From Bdellovibrionales bacterium (GTDB taxonomy: Bacteria; Bdellovibrionota; FAC87; UBA2466), in the NCBI GenBank assembly GCA_005776395.1, contig SXPJ01000062.1, positions 1 through 41,916 on the forward strand: a stretch of 41,916 nucleotides of DNA, given 5' to 3'. The notes under the pieces are model-generated. The model was not told the DNA's origin. It searched no databases and worked only from the letters and a program-made list of their open reading frames with translations. Positions 25,190 to 32,767 of the stretch are shown one piece after another (within the stretch, counting starts at the first letter, position 1; the number at the start of each line of letters is the position of its first letter). The translations under genes were made by a program, and so were the position numbers.

Positions 25190-26214
25190 TAAAACTGCTC
25201 CAACATTCGTATGTCGTTTTCAAAAAAGGATCGTAAGTCATCGATGCCGTATTTAAGCATCGCAATTCGCTCAAGTCCCATTCCAAAAGCAAAACCACTG
25301 TATTTTTCAGAGTCGTAGCCTACTGATTTAAAAACATTGGGATGAACCATTCCGCATCCACCGATCTCTAACCATCCTGTAAATTTACAGAGACGGCAAT
25401 CCTTACCGTTTCCTTTACATTGAATGCACTGCATGTCGACTTCAGCACTTGGTTCAGTGAATGGGAAAAAGCTGGGACGGAATCTAAGAGCACGGCTTCC
25501 AAAAAGATTTTTAATAAGATAATTCAAGACCCCTTTAAGATCCGCTAATGAAAGATGTTCATCTACCATTAGTCCTTCAATTTGATGGAACATTGGAGTG
25601 TGTGTCAGATCGTAATCTGAACGATAAACCTTTCCAGGTGCAATTACCTGAATCGGTGGTTTCTTATCTTTCATTGTTCGAATTTGAACTGGAGAGGTAT
25701 GCGATCTCAAAAGAACCGGAGGATTAATATAAAAAGTATCCTGCATGTCTCTTGCGGGATGATCCTCAGGTGTGTTGAGAGCCTCAAAGTTGTAGAATTC
25801 AAGCTCAACTTCAGGCCCAGTGACTACGGAAAATCCAATTCTCTTTAAGATTTGAACCACATCATTCATTACGCGAGAGATAGGATGTAGAGATCCCGCA
25901 TTAATGGCATAACTTCCTGGAAGAGTTATATCTAAAGGAGCTGAAGTGGAAATCTCTTTGTCTAGAACAACTCTTTTAAGTTCAGTTTGTCTTTGCTTTA
26001 GATCCTGTTCCAAATGGGTTTTAACCTCATTAAGAACCGCTCCGACCTCTCGCCTTTTTTCAGGTTCGAGCTCTTTCAACTGATGGAGTAACCCCGTTAA
26101 GATTCCTTTTTTCCCGATATAGTGAACCCGAAGGCGGTCTAAGGCCTCAGGATCAGGAGCAGAAAAAATTTGAGAATGGGCTTTCGCCCGTATCTGATTA
26201 ATTTGTTCGATCAT
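25189..26214 (-). CDS. pheS: Phenylalanine-tRNA ligase alpha subunit
   Basis: Catalytic alpha subunit of PheRS, 341 residues. An N-terminal coiled coil (about 1-85, with HYIGKKGILTGLLHQL) precedes the class II core. Motif 1 region is HPISRVMNDVVQILKRIGF; motif 2 contains RSHTSPVQIR and GKVYRSDYDLTHTPMFHQIE; the Phe-pocket loop is RPSFFPFTEPSAEVDM; motif 3 is GFAFGMGLERIAMLKYGI. A CxxC pair set (CIQCKGNGKDCRLC) in the insertion is notable, as it suggests a zinc site in that loop. It starts directly after the rplT stop and abuts pheT. Confidence 0.98.
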   Translation of the reverse strand: MIEQINQIRAKAHSQIFSAPDPEALDRLRVHYIGKKGILTGLLHQLKELEPEKRREVGAVLNEVKTHLEQDLKQRQTELKRVVLDKEISTSAPLDITLPGSYAINAGSLHPISRVMNDVVQILKRIGFSVVTGPEVELEFYNFEALNTPEDHPARDMQDTFYINPPVLLRSHTSPVQIRTMKDKKPPIQVIAPGKVYRSDYDLTHTPMFHQIEGLMVDEHLSLADLKGVLNYLIKNLFGSRALRFRPSFFPFTEPSAEVDMQCIQCKGNGKDCRLCKFTGWLEIGGCGMVHPNVFKSVGYDSEKYSGFAFGMGLERIAMLKYGIDDLRSFFENDIRMLEQF

Positions 26215-26568
26215 TTAAGCTTGAGGCCGAGCAAGCACCACAAGCTGAGTGAAGTGATCTGGGAATCGAACAGCAATGTCCGCAATAATTTTGCGATCCA
26301 ACTCTACATTAGCTAGTTTAAGTCCAGAAACAAACTTTGAATAACTCAGATTGTGAAGTCTGCAAGCGGCATTTATTCGTATTGTCCACAGATAACGCAT
26401 TTCACGCTTCAGAGTTTTTCTGTCTCGGTAAGCATACCGATCAGCTCTATTCGTGTACTCTCGCGCTACCTTAACCGTTTTTCGCGCACTTCCATAAAAC
26501 CCTTCGGCCCTATCAAGAATCTTTTTTCTTTTATTTCTTCCAGCAGGACCACGTTTAACTCTAGGCAT
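26215..26568 (-). CDS. rplT: 50S ribosomal protein L20
   Basis: L20, 117 residues, full length. [20 protein letters not shown] and the helix [20 protein letters not shown] are diagnostic. L20 binds 23S rRNA early in 50S assembly; in other bacteria it also represses translation of the rpmI-rplT message. Whether the 44 bases before this gene or the infC region carry such a site cannot be decided by eye. pheS follows without a gap. Confidence 0.98.
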   Translation of the reverse strand: MPRVKRGPAGRNKRKKILDRAEGFYGSARKTVKVAREYTNRADRYAYRDRKTLKREMRYLWTIRINAACRLHNLSYSKFVSGLKLANVELDRKIIADIAVRFPDHFTQLVVLARPQA

Positions 26569-26612
26569 ACCTTAAAACCTTTATACTACAGATTAAAACC
26601 AACTAAACCTAA

Positions 26613-26807
26613 CTACGCCAATAACATTCGCTTAATTTGGCGAAGATCTGAATCGTGCACCATTCCTTTTTTACGGAGGCGACGACCTCTTTTGGCAGAT
26701 TTATGCTCAAGAATATGGTTGTGATAAGCTTTAGCTCTTTTCACTCGACCCGATCCTGTAAGCTTAAAACGCTTTTTAGCTCCTGATACACTTTTCATTT
26801 TAGGCAT
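26613..26807 (-). CDS. rpmI: 50S ribosomal protein L35
   Basis: L35, 64 residues, the usual length. MPKMKSVSGAKKRFKLTGSG at the start, then HNHILEHKSAKRGRRLRK, match the family well. It lies 14 bases after infC and 44 before rplT, the conserved infC-rpmI-rplT order. Confidence 0.98.
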   Translation of the reverse strand: MPKMKSVSGAKKRFKLTGSGRVKRAKAYHNHILEHKSAKRGRRLRKKGMVHDSDLRQIKRMLLA

Positions 26808-26821
26808 AAAACAACCACTTT

Positions 26822-27457
26822 CTAACTACCAGTTTTCACAGTACTTTCAGCCGCTTTTGCTTTCTCTTCAGGAGCTTTTCCCTTGGAGTTTGTGTGAGCG
26901 CTCGGCTTACTTGTCTTCTTAGGCACCTTTCCAGCAGGGCCATACACCAAAGATAAAACTTTTCCTTCCATCTTTGGATTCTGCTCCACAATACCCAAAT
27001 TACCAACCATGTCAATAATCTGCTTGAGGAGATCGTATCCTAAATTTGCGTGGCTAGCCTCTCTTCCACGAAACTTCACTGAAACACGAACTTTATTTCC
27101 CTCTTCAAGGAAACGTTGAATGTGTTTCACTTTAAATTCGATATCGTGCGTATCGATGTTAGGACGAAACTGAATCTCTTTAAGCGTAGTAACCGCCTGA
27201 TTTTTTTTGGCTTTTTGAGACTTTTTCTTAGTTTCGTACTTATGCTTTCCGTAATCTAAGATTTTACAAACAGGAGGGTTAGAATTTGGAGAGATCTCCG
27301 CTAGGTCTAGCCCTTGTTGCATAGCAAGTTCCAAAGCCTTGCGAGTGTCCATTACACCTAACTGACTTCCGTCAGCTCCGATGAGTCGAACTTCTCGTGC
27401 TCTGATTCTATGGTTAACTCTAATTGAATCTCCTACTGATTGTTGACGTGGATTAAT
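26822..27457 (-). CDS. infC: Translation initiation factor IF-3, AUU start
   Basis: IF-3 binds the 30S subunit and checks start-codon pairing. From the first ATG (27352) the protein would lack the conserved N-terminal strand. The frame is open upstream and encodes it: IRVNHRIRAREVRLIGADGS. No ATG, GTG or TTG lies there, but ATT at 27455-27457 is preceded by GGAGG at eight-base spacing. AUU (or AUA/AUC) is the known start of infC in Escherichia coli and many bacteria, allowing IF-3 to limit its own translation. The start overlaps the thrS stop. Length is 211 residues: N-domain (about 10-80), helix linker, C-domain (about 85-175) and an unusual Lys/Ala/Pro-rich tail of about 35 residues. Confidence 0.95.
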   Translation of the reverse strand: MNPRQQSVGDSIRVNHRIRAREVRLIGADGSQLGVMDTRKALELAMQQGLDLAEISPNSNPPVCKILDYGKHKYETKKKSQKAKKNQAVTTLKEIQFRPNIDTHDIEFKVKHIQRFLEEGNKVRVSVKFRGREASHANLGYDLLKQIIDMVGNLGIVEQNPKMEGKVLSLVYGPAGKVPKKTSKPSAHTNSKGKAPEEKAKAAESTVKTGS

Positions 27458-29378
27458 GGTTTGTCCCTCCAGGTTTTAGCCAAGGCCCTAGAAACTCTCT
27501 AAAGCCATCTAGTGATAAATCGTTAGTGGTCTCTCCATTAGATTTACGTACGGAGAGAGTTTGAGCTGTTTTTTCTTTTTCTCCTAAGACTAACATTAAA
27601 GGAATTTTCTTAACCTGGGCTTCTCTGATTTTGTATCCCAGTTTTTCGTTGCGAGAATCGAGTTTAGCTCTAATGCCCCAGCCTTTTAAAGTCTCTAAAA
27701 TTTGTTGAGCATATTCGAGCTGGCCATCTGTCACATTAATAAGAACAGCTTGTACAGGAGCCATCCAGATAGGTAAGTGGCCCGCATGGTGCTCAATTAA
27801 AATTCCCATAAATCTTTCCACACTGCCCAAAATAGCCCGGTGAATCATGACTGGATTTTTAGGTTGATTGTGACTGTCAGTATATTCAAGTTCAAAGCGT
27901 TTCGGCAAAGAGAAGTCTAACTGAATCGTTCCACACTGCCATGATCTTCCAATGGCATCTTTAATGTGAAATTCAATTTTGGGTCCGTAAAACGCCCCCT
28001 CTTTGGGTACAATTTCAAATGTTTTTCCTGCAGCTTTTAGACTGTCAGCCAGTGCCTTTTCAGCTTTATCCCAAAGCTCAGGTGATCCTAGAAACTGATC
28101 GGGACGAGTGGCTAATTTAACCTCAACATGATTAAAACCAAAGGCTGAGTAAATACTGAATGTATGCTCAATGCCTTTTGTAGCTTCATCCTGAATTTGT
28201 TCTTCAGTACAGAAAATATGACCGTCATCTTGAGAGAAGGCCCGGGTTCTCATGATTCCATGAGTCACGCCTCCGCGTTCATTGCGATGAAGTTTGGTGT
28301 ACTCAGAAAATCGAATGGGAAGTTCTCGGTAGCTTCTCTTGCTAGTTTTAAAAAGAGAGGCGTGGCCCGGGCAATTCATGGGTTTAAGACCCATAGCTTG
28401 CCCCTCCTCCTCTTCAAACAAAAACATGTTTTGTCGATAGTGCTCCATGTGACCACTAGTGACCCAAAGATCTGTGGACATCATTTGAGGGCAAATGACC
28501 TCTTCAAAGCCCATTGACTTGGTCTCTTCTCGCATGAAATCAACGAGCTTATTAAAAAGCCAAGCGCCCTTAGGAAGATAAAAAGGCATTGCAGGAGCAA
28601 TAGGTAAAAATGTGAAGAGCTCTAATTCTGGTCCGAGTTTTCTGTGGTCACGTCGTTTGGCCTCTTCCAAACGATGCAGGTACTCGTCTAACTCCTTTTG
28701 GGATGCAAAGGCTGTCCCATAAATACGTTGGAGCATTTTATTTTTTTCATCTCCGCGCCAATAAGCTCCGGCAATCGAGAGAAGTTTAAATTTTCCTAAA
28801 CGAGATGTATTGGAAACATGAGGCCCTCGGCATAGATCGATAAACTCCCCTTGTTTATAGGCACTGACCACCTCTCCAGAAGGGAGCCCTTCGATGATTT
28901 CTGCTTTATAGTGCTCGTTCATGCCTTGAAAAAGTTTTACCGCATCATTGCGATCGATCTCTTGTCTTTGAATATCAAGTTTTCGTCCCGCAAGTTCGGT
29001 CATTTTCTTTTCGATGGCAGGTAAATCTTCTGGAGATAATTGTTTAGGACAATCAATATCGTAGTAGAAACCTTCTTCGATTACCGGACCAATGGTGATC
29101 TGAGCTGTGGGATAAAGCTCTTTAATAGCTTGGGCTAAAAGATGGGCTGTGGAATGACGAATAACCTCCAAACCCTCTTTGGAATCTCGGGTAATGATAG
29201 CCAATGTCGCATCAGAATCGATAGGTTTTGTTAGATCGATCTCTTTGTCATTTAGCTTTGCAGCTACAGCAGCTTCTTCTAAACGACGACCGATACTTGC
29301 GGCGATCTGTTGGGGCGTAATAGGGGCTTCAAAAGTACGTTTTGATCCATCGGGTAACGTAATGGCAAAAGATTTCAT
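27453..29378 (-). CDS. thrS: Threonine-tRNA ligase
   Basis: ThrRS, 641 residues, normal length. Order: N-terminal TGS domain (about 1-62, ITLPDGSKRTFEAPITPQQI); editing domain with the HSTAHLLAQAIKELYP motif; class II catalytic core with zinc ligands in MNCPGHASLF and motif 2 ELPIRFSEYTKLHRNERGG; motif 3 AILGSVERFMGILIEHHAG; and the anticodon-binding domain (about 540-635, APVQAVLINVTDGQLEYA). It heads the operon thrS-infC-rpmI-rplT-pheS-pheT. Its stop overlaps the infC AUU start by a few bases, so the two are likely coupled. Confidence 0.98.
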   Translation of the reverse strand: MKSFAITLPDGSKRTFEAPITPQQIAASIGRRLEEAAVAAKLNDKEIDLTKPIDSDATLAIITRDSKEGLEVIRHSTAHLLAQAIKELYPTAQITIGPVIEEGFYYDIDCPKQLSPEDLPAIEKKMTELAGRKLDIQRQEIDRNDAVKLFQGMNEHYKAEIIEGLPSGEVVSAYKQGEFIDLCRGPHVSNTSRLGKFKLLSIAGAYWRGDEKNKMLQRIYGTAFASQKELDEYLHRLEEAKRRDHRKLGPELELFTFLPIAPAMPFYLPKGAWLFNKLVDFMREETKSMGFEEVICPQMMSTDLWVTSGHMEHYRQNMFLFEEEEGQAMGLKPMNCPGHASLFKTSKRSYRELPIRFSEYTKLHRNERGGVTHGIMRTRAFSQDDGHIFCTEEQIQDEATKGIEHTFSIYSAFGFNHVEVKLATRPDQFLGSPELWDKAEKALADSLKAAGKTFEIVPKEGAFYGPKIEFHIKDAIGRSWQCGTIQLDFSLPKRFELEYTDSHNQPKNPVMIHRAILGSVERFMGILIEHHAGHLPIWMAPVQAVLINVTDGQLEYAQQILETLKGWGIRAKLDSRNEKLGYKIREAQVKKIPLMLVLGEKEKTAQTLSVRKSNGETTNDLSLDGFREFLGPWLKPGGTNH

Positions 29379-29486
29379 GAGTGGAAGAACTTTTGAGCTG
29401 GGGTCATAGAGAAATTAATCCAGATTCGTGGAATCGGAAACCTAAGACGTGAGTAAATAAAAAAACAAATAACATTCAGATTTAAA

Positions 29487-29514
29487 TTTATATCCGAAGA
29501 GGGGCAAAGATCAA
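29487..29514 (-). promoter_or_regulatory. Likely promoter of the thrS-pheT operon
   Basis: On the minus strand TTGATC (29509-29514) is followed after 16 bases by TATAAA (29487-29492), a good sigma-70 type pair in the 149-base gap between ilvE and thrS. It gives a leader of about 100 bases. This leader holds a small hairpin GATTC-CAC-GAATC (around 29419-29438); a thrS-type operator is possible but no tRNA-Thr anticodon mimic is evident. Confidence 0.55.
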
Positions 29515-29527
29515 GAGGAATAGAGGG

Positions 29528-30457
29528 TTAAGCGAAATCTACCCACTTTTTAAATGGCTCGATTTGCCCTAAAGTACACTTGAGGAAGAACTCTTTAATC
29601 TTCTGTGTGATGGGTCCGGGGGATCCCTTTCCAATAGTATGGTGATCTATTTCTCGAATCGGGGTCACTTCAACTGCAGTTCCAGTAAAGAAAACCTCAT
29701 CGGCCACATAAAGCTGATTTCTAGTAATGTTTTCTTGTCTTAAGGAAAGGCCCAGTTCCTTAGCTATTTCGATAATACAATCCCGGGTGATTCCAGGAAG
29801 TAAATAACCTACTGCAGGGGTGATAATCTCATTGTTTTTAACAATAAAGACGTTCTCTCCTGATCCCTCTGCCACGAATCCATGGGGATCTAATAGAATC
29901 GCCTCATCAAAACCCTCTAAAGTAGCTTCTCTTCTGGCTAAGACCGAAGTGACGTAAGCCCCTGAAATTTTTGCGAGAGGCAAAGAGGAAGAAACATCTG
30001 CTCTGCGAAAAGTGGAAATCTTAACTTTGACCCCTTTAAGGTAGCCTTCATCTCCCATGTACTTGCCCCAAGGCCAGACCGCGATAGCTGTATGAACTTT
30101 AGGGGAGGCGGGGAGTTTTAAGCCACGAACTGTATCATCTATGTAAGCAATGGGTCGGACATAACAGGCCTTAAAACCGTTTTTAGCGATGAGTTGGTGG
30201 GCAATTTGGGTTAGCTCCTTTGAAGTATAAGGAATGGAATACCCCATGACCCTGATAGAATCGAGAAATCGATCGAAATGTTCTTGGGGGCGAAACAAGG
30301 CAGCGCCGCGATGCGTTTCGTAAGCTCGAAGCCCCTCAAAGACCGCCCCTCCATAATGAAGGCTGTGCGACAAAATATGAATCGTGGCATTAACGTAGGG
30401 GACTACTTTTCCATCCATCCAAATGAATTGACTGTCTGCATTGGTTGTTTCTGCCAT
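29528..30457 (-). CDS. ilvE: Branched-chain amino acid aminotransferase
   Basis: PLP-dependent class IV aminotransferase, 309 residues, catalysing the last step in Leu, Ile and Val synthesis with glutamate. Diagnostic segments: FIWMDGKVVPYVNATIHILS, HYGGAVFEGLRAYET, the PLP-lysine in PLAKISGAYVTS (Lys about 163), the catalytic Glu loop DPHGFVAEGSGENVFIV, and the phosphate loop EVFFTGTAVEVTPI. GAGGTG precedes the ATG. It lies upstream of thrS on the same strand with its own gap and diverges from the Glt-like cluster. Confidence 0.95.
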   Translation of the reverse strand: MAETTNADSQFIWMDGKVVPYVNATIHILSHSLHYGGAVFEGLRAYETHRGAALFRPQEHFDRFLDSIRVMGYSIPYTSKELTQIAHQLIAKNGFKACYVRPIAYIDDTVRGLKLPASPKVHTAIAVWPWGKYMGDEGYLKGVKVKISTFRRADVSSSLPLAKISGAYVTSVLARREATLEGFDEAILLDPHGFVAEGSGENVFIVKNNEIITPAVGYLLPGITRDCIIEIAKELGLSLRQENITRNQLYVADEVFFTGTAVEVTPIREIDHHTIGKGSPGPITQKIKEFFLKCTLGQIEPFKKWVDFA

Positions 30458-30582
30458 GAGTCACCTCGAGTCTTCGTAGCGAATCTCGCAGAGTTACCAT
30501 ATAATAAGAGAAGAACCACAATAAAATTTACAGCACTCAAACTCTTATCTTTGAGGCTGTTATCACATCTTTTGGAACCATC

Positions 30583-31272
30583 ATGAAAATGCTTCTTCTT
30601 AAGATTCTCAGCTTGGCCATGGTTTCTAATTTAGTTTTAGCGGCAGATGAGAATGTCATTGAAAAACAACTTCAAGAAATAGGAACTATTCCTAATGAGG
30701 AGGTTGTTGTTGTTCAAAGAAAATTTACTCGAAAAAAATGGCGTCATGAATTCTCTCCTGTAGGATTTGGCGGCGTCCCTTTCGGAACCTATCGAAGAAC
30801 TCTTCTGGGTTCTGCTAGCTATACATTGCATGCAAATGATTGGTTGGGACTTGAGCTCTTCAACTTTTCTTACAACAAGAATTTTTTTAGTTCATTTTTA
30901 GATGACATAAATGCGAATGCCTCTGGAGGCCCGGAGATCTATCTGGACTACCAAAAACTTCTCTACTTCATGACTGCTGGATTTCAGCTGACTCCGTTCT
31001 ATGGAAAAGTTTCCACCTTCTCCCGATGGCTCGCCTATGTAGAGCCCTATTTCTCAGCTGGCTTTGGTCTTGCGAAAACTGAAACTAATGCCTATCTCGC
31101 TGCCTATCCCGGAATCGGATTGCGAGCCTTCTTTACCGAGTGGTTTTCTATGAGGCTAGAATTTAGGGATTATATCTATAGCGAGAAAAAGAGAGATGGG
31201 AATTCTGAATTGCGAAATAATTACGCAGTCTCAGTTGCGTTGAGTTTCTGGCTCCCGAAAATGCCTCGATAA
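30583..31272 (+). CDS. Outer-membrane beta-barrel protein (Myxococcus-type OMP family)
   Basis: A 229-residue exported protein and the first gene of the Glt-like cluster. The signal peptide is about residues 1-20 (MLLLKILSLAMVSNLVLAAD). Mature strands alternate polar and hydrophobic residues, e.g. ASYTLHANDWLGLELFNFSY and WLAYVEPYFSAGFGLAKTE, and the last strand YAVSVALSFWLPKM is a typical barrel end. It resembles the beta-barrel proteins (GltA/GltB/GltH type) that accompany the gliding apparatus in Myxococcus. Thirty-four bases separate it from the next gene, which has its own AAGGAT site. Confidence 0.78.
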   Translation: MKMLLLKILSLAMVSNLVLAADENVIEKQLQEIGTIPNEEVVVVQRKFTRKKWRHEFSPVGFGGVPFGTYRRTLLGSASYTLHANDWLGLELFNFSYNKNFFSSFLDDINANASGGPEIYLDYQKLLYFMTAGFQLTPFYGKVSTFSRWLAYVEPYFSAGFGLAKTETNAYLAAYPGIGLRAFFTEWFSMRLEFRDYIYSEKKRDGNSELRNNYAVSVALSFWLPKMPR

Positions 31273-31306
31273 AAATTTAAGCTAATAACCTGTTAAGGAT
31301 ACGACT

Positions 31307-32767
31307 ATGAAACACATCAAGGTTTCCTTCTGGATTCTCCTATCATCCACCCTTCTTTTTGCAGCTTCAGATAGAAGTTCAGCTTTTGAGGTGGGAAAGA
31401 GAGAGTTTGAAAGCGGGAATTATTCGCGAGCAATCGAACTCTTTTCTCAGGCAATCTCAAGCTCTATAGATCCTGCTCAAAGAAATAAGGCCTATTACTT
31501 TCAGGGGCTAGCGATGTTTGAACAGGGGCTCTACTTTTCTAGTTTTATTTCATTTCGAAATGTTCTGTTGTCTGCTGAAGAAAAAAATCGCGAGCTCTAT
31601 GAGAAGGCTATTAAAAACGCGGCTATCATTACAGATCGTTTAGATATGACTGAGAACCTTGGAAAGGTAATTGATAAACTTCCAGCGGGATATATTCCAA
31701 ATTCTGTTGCGGGAATCGCTCACTACACTCAGGGGGTCTATCACTTTTCGACAGGACAAACCTCGTCGGCTTTGAGTCACTTTAAATCTGTGAGTCCTGA
31801 AAGTCAGTTCTATGACAAGGCTTTGATGTATCTAGGCATTCTTTCTACTCAGGCTAAAGACTATAAAGAGGCAAGCTTTTATTTTGGAAAACTAATCAAT
31901 TTATCTCAGGGAAAAAGGGAGCTCTTTGCGCAGCAGGAGTTGGCTCGTTTAAATCTTGCGAGAACTGCTTACTCCATGGGCAATATCGAGAAGTCTATTG
32001 AACTCTATGCGCAGTTCTTAAGCTCTTCCCCTTATTGGTTAACGGTTCTTCAGGAGGCTAGCTGGCCTTTGATGAGAGTTAATGACACCACTGTTTCTTT
32101 AGGTAATTTACATACTGTTTTATCTCCCTTCTATCGGGAGGAGTTGGTAGGCGAATCATACATCTTAAAAGCTACTATTCTTTACTCGCTTTGCAAGTAT
32201 GAGGAGATGAAGAGAACTCTAAGTCAGTTTTTTAACGTTTATGATCCAGTGATCCGAAGCCTGCAACAAGAGACCTCAAGTCTTGCCTCTGGAGATGCTT
32301 TCTACAGAGCCTTTACCAGTGAGAAAGGACTTAATAGAGCGTTTCAAAACTATATTAAAAGAGATCCGGGAATTGTTAGAGATCAGAAGATTTTAAGCAT
32401 TTTGAAAATGGAAAGATTTAATCTGGCTCGTTTTTCAAAGAATAAGCAGATTATGAACATGGGTAACTTAATCGAAGAGGCTCAGAAAAACCTAGAAAAC
32501 CAAATGGGGCGTACTATGCAGAGGGTGCACAGAAATAAACTTTCTGATCTTCTTAGCCAGAGAGAGCAGGCTAACTACTTAAAAGTTGAAATTGTCACAG
32601 GTGAAAAAGAGATGATTGAAGGGCAAAAAGGGTTGCCTCCCAAACGAATTACCGACGTGGAAACATCTGTGGCTGCAGGGTATCACTTCTGGCCTTTTAC
32701 TGGCGAGTATTGGGAAGATGAAATGGGAACCTATATCTATACGACGGAGAGTGCTTGTGTTAACTAA
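31307..32767 (+). CDS. Exported TPR protein, Glt-like cluster
   Basis: A 486-residue periplasmic protein with a signal peptide (about 1-20, cleavage near LFAAS). TPR-like helical repeats run from about residue 25 to 300, e.g. AFEVGKREFESGNYSRAIEL and LNLARTAYSMGNIEKSIELY. The C-terminal third is helical and rich in Lys/Arg/Gln, ending in WPFTGEYWEDEMGTYIYTTE. I infer a structural scaffold by analogy with the Glt TPR proteins; the exact Glt letter cannot be assigned. Its end overlaps the next gene by 11 bases. Confidence 0.8.
   Translation: MKHIKVSFWILLSSTLLFAASDRSSAFEVGKREFESGNYSRAIELFSQAISSSIDPAQRNKAYYFQGLAMFEQGLYFSSFISFRNVLLSAEEKNRELYEKAIKNAAIITDRLDMTENLGKVIDKLPAGYIPNSVAGIAHYTQGVYHFSTGQTSSALSHFKSVSPESQFYDKALMYLGILSTQAKDYKEASFYFGKLINLSQGKRELFAQQELARLNLARTAYSMGNIEKSIELYAQFLSSSPYWLTVLQEASWPLMRVNDTTVSLGNLHTVLSPFYREELVGESYILKATILYSLCKYEEMKRTLSQFFNVYDPVIRSLQQETSSLASGDAFYRAFTSEKGLNRAFQNYIKRDPGIVRDQKILSILKMERFNLARFSKNKQIMNMGNLIEEAQKNLENQMGRTMQRVHRNKLSDLLSQREQANYLKVEIVTGEKEMIEGQKGLPPKRITDVETSVAAGYHFWPFTGEYWEDEMGTYIYTTESACVN

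Noticed and set aside
29419-29438. thrS leader hairpin as a tRNA-Thr mimic operator
   Set aside because: The hairpin exists but its three-base loop does not contain a threonine anticodon, so it is mentioned only within the promoter entry.
32616-32756. Upstream extension of the large TPR protein
   Set aside because: The stretch overlaps a well-supported gene in another frame, and the GTG at 32757 gives a ribosome binding site and a signal peptide.
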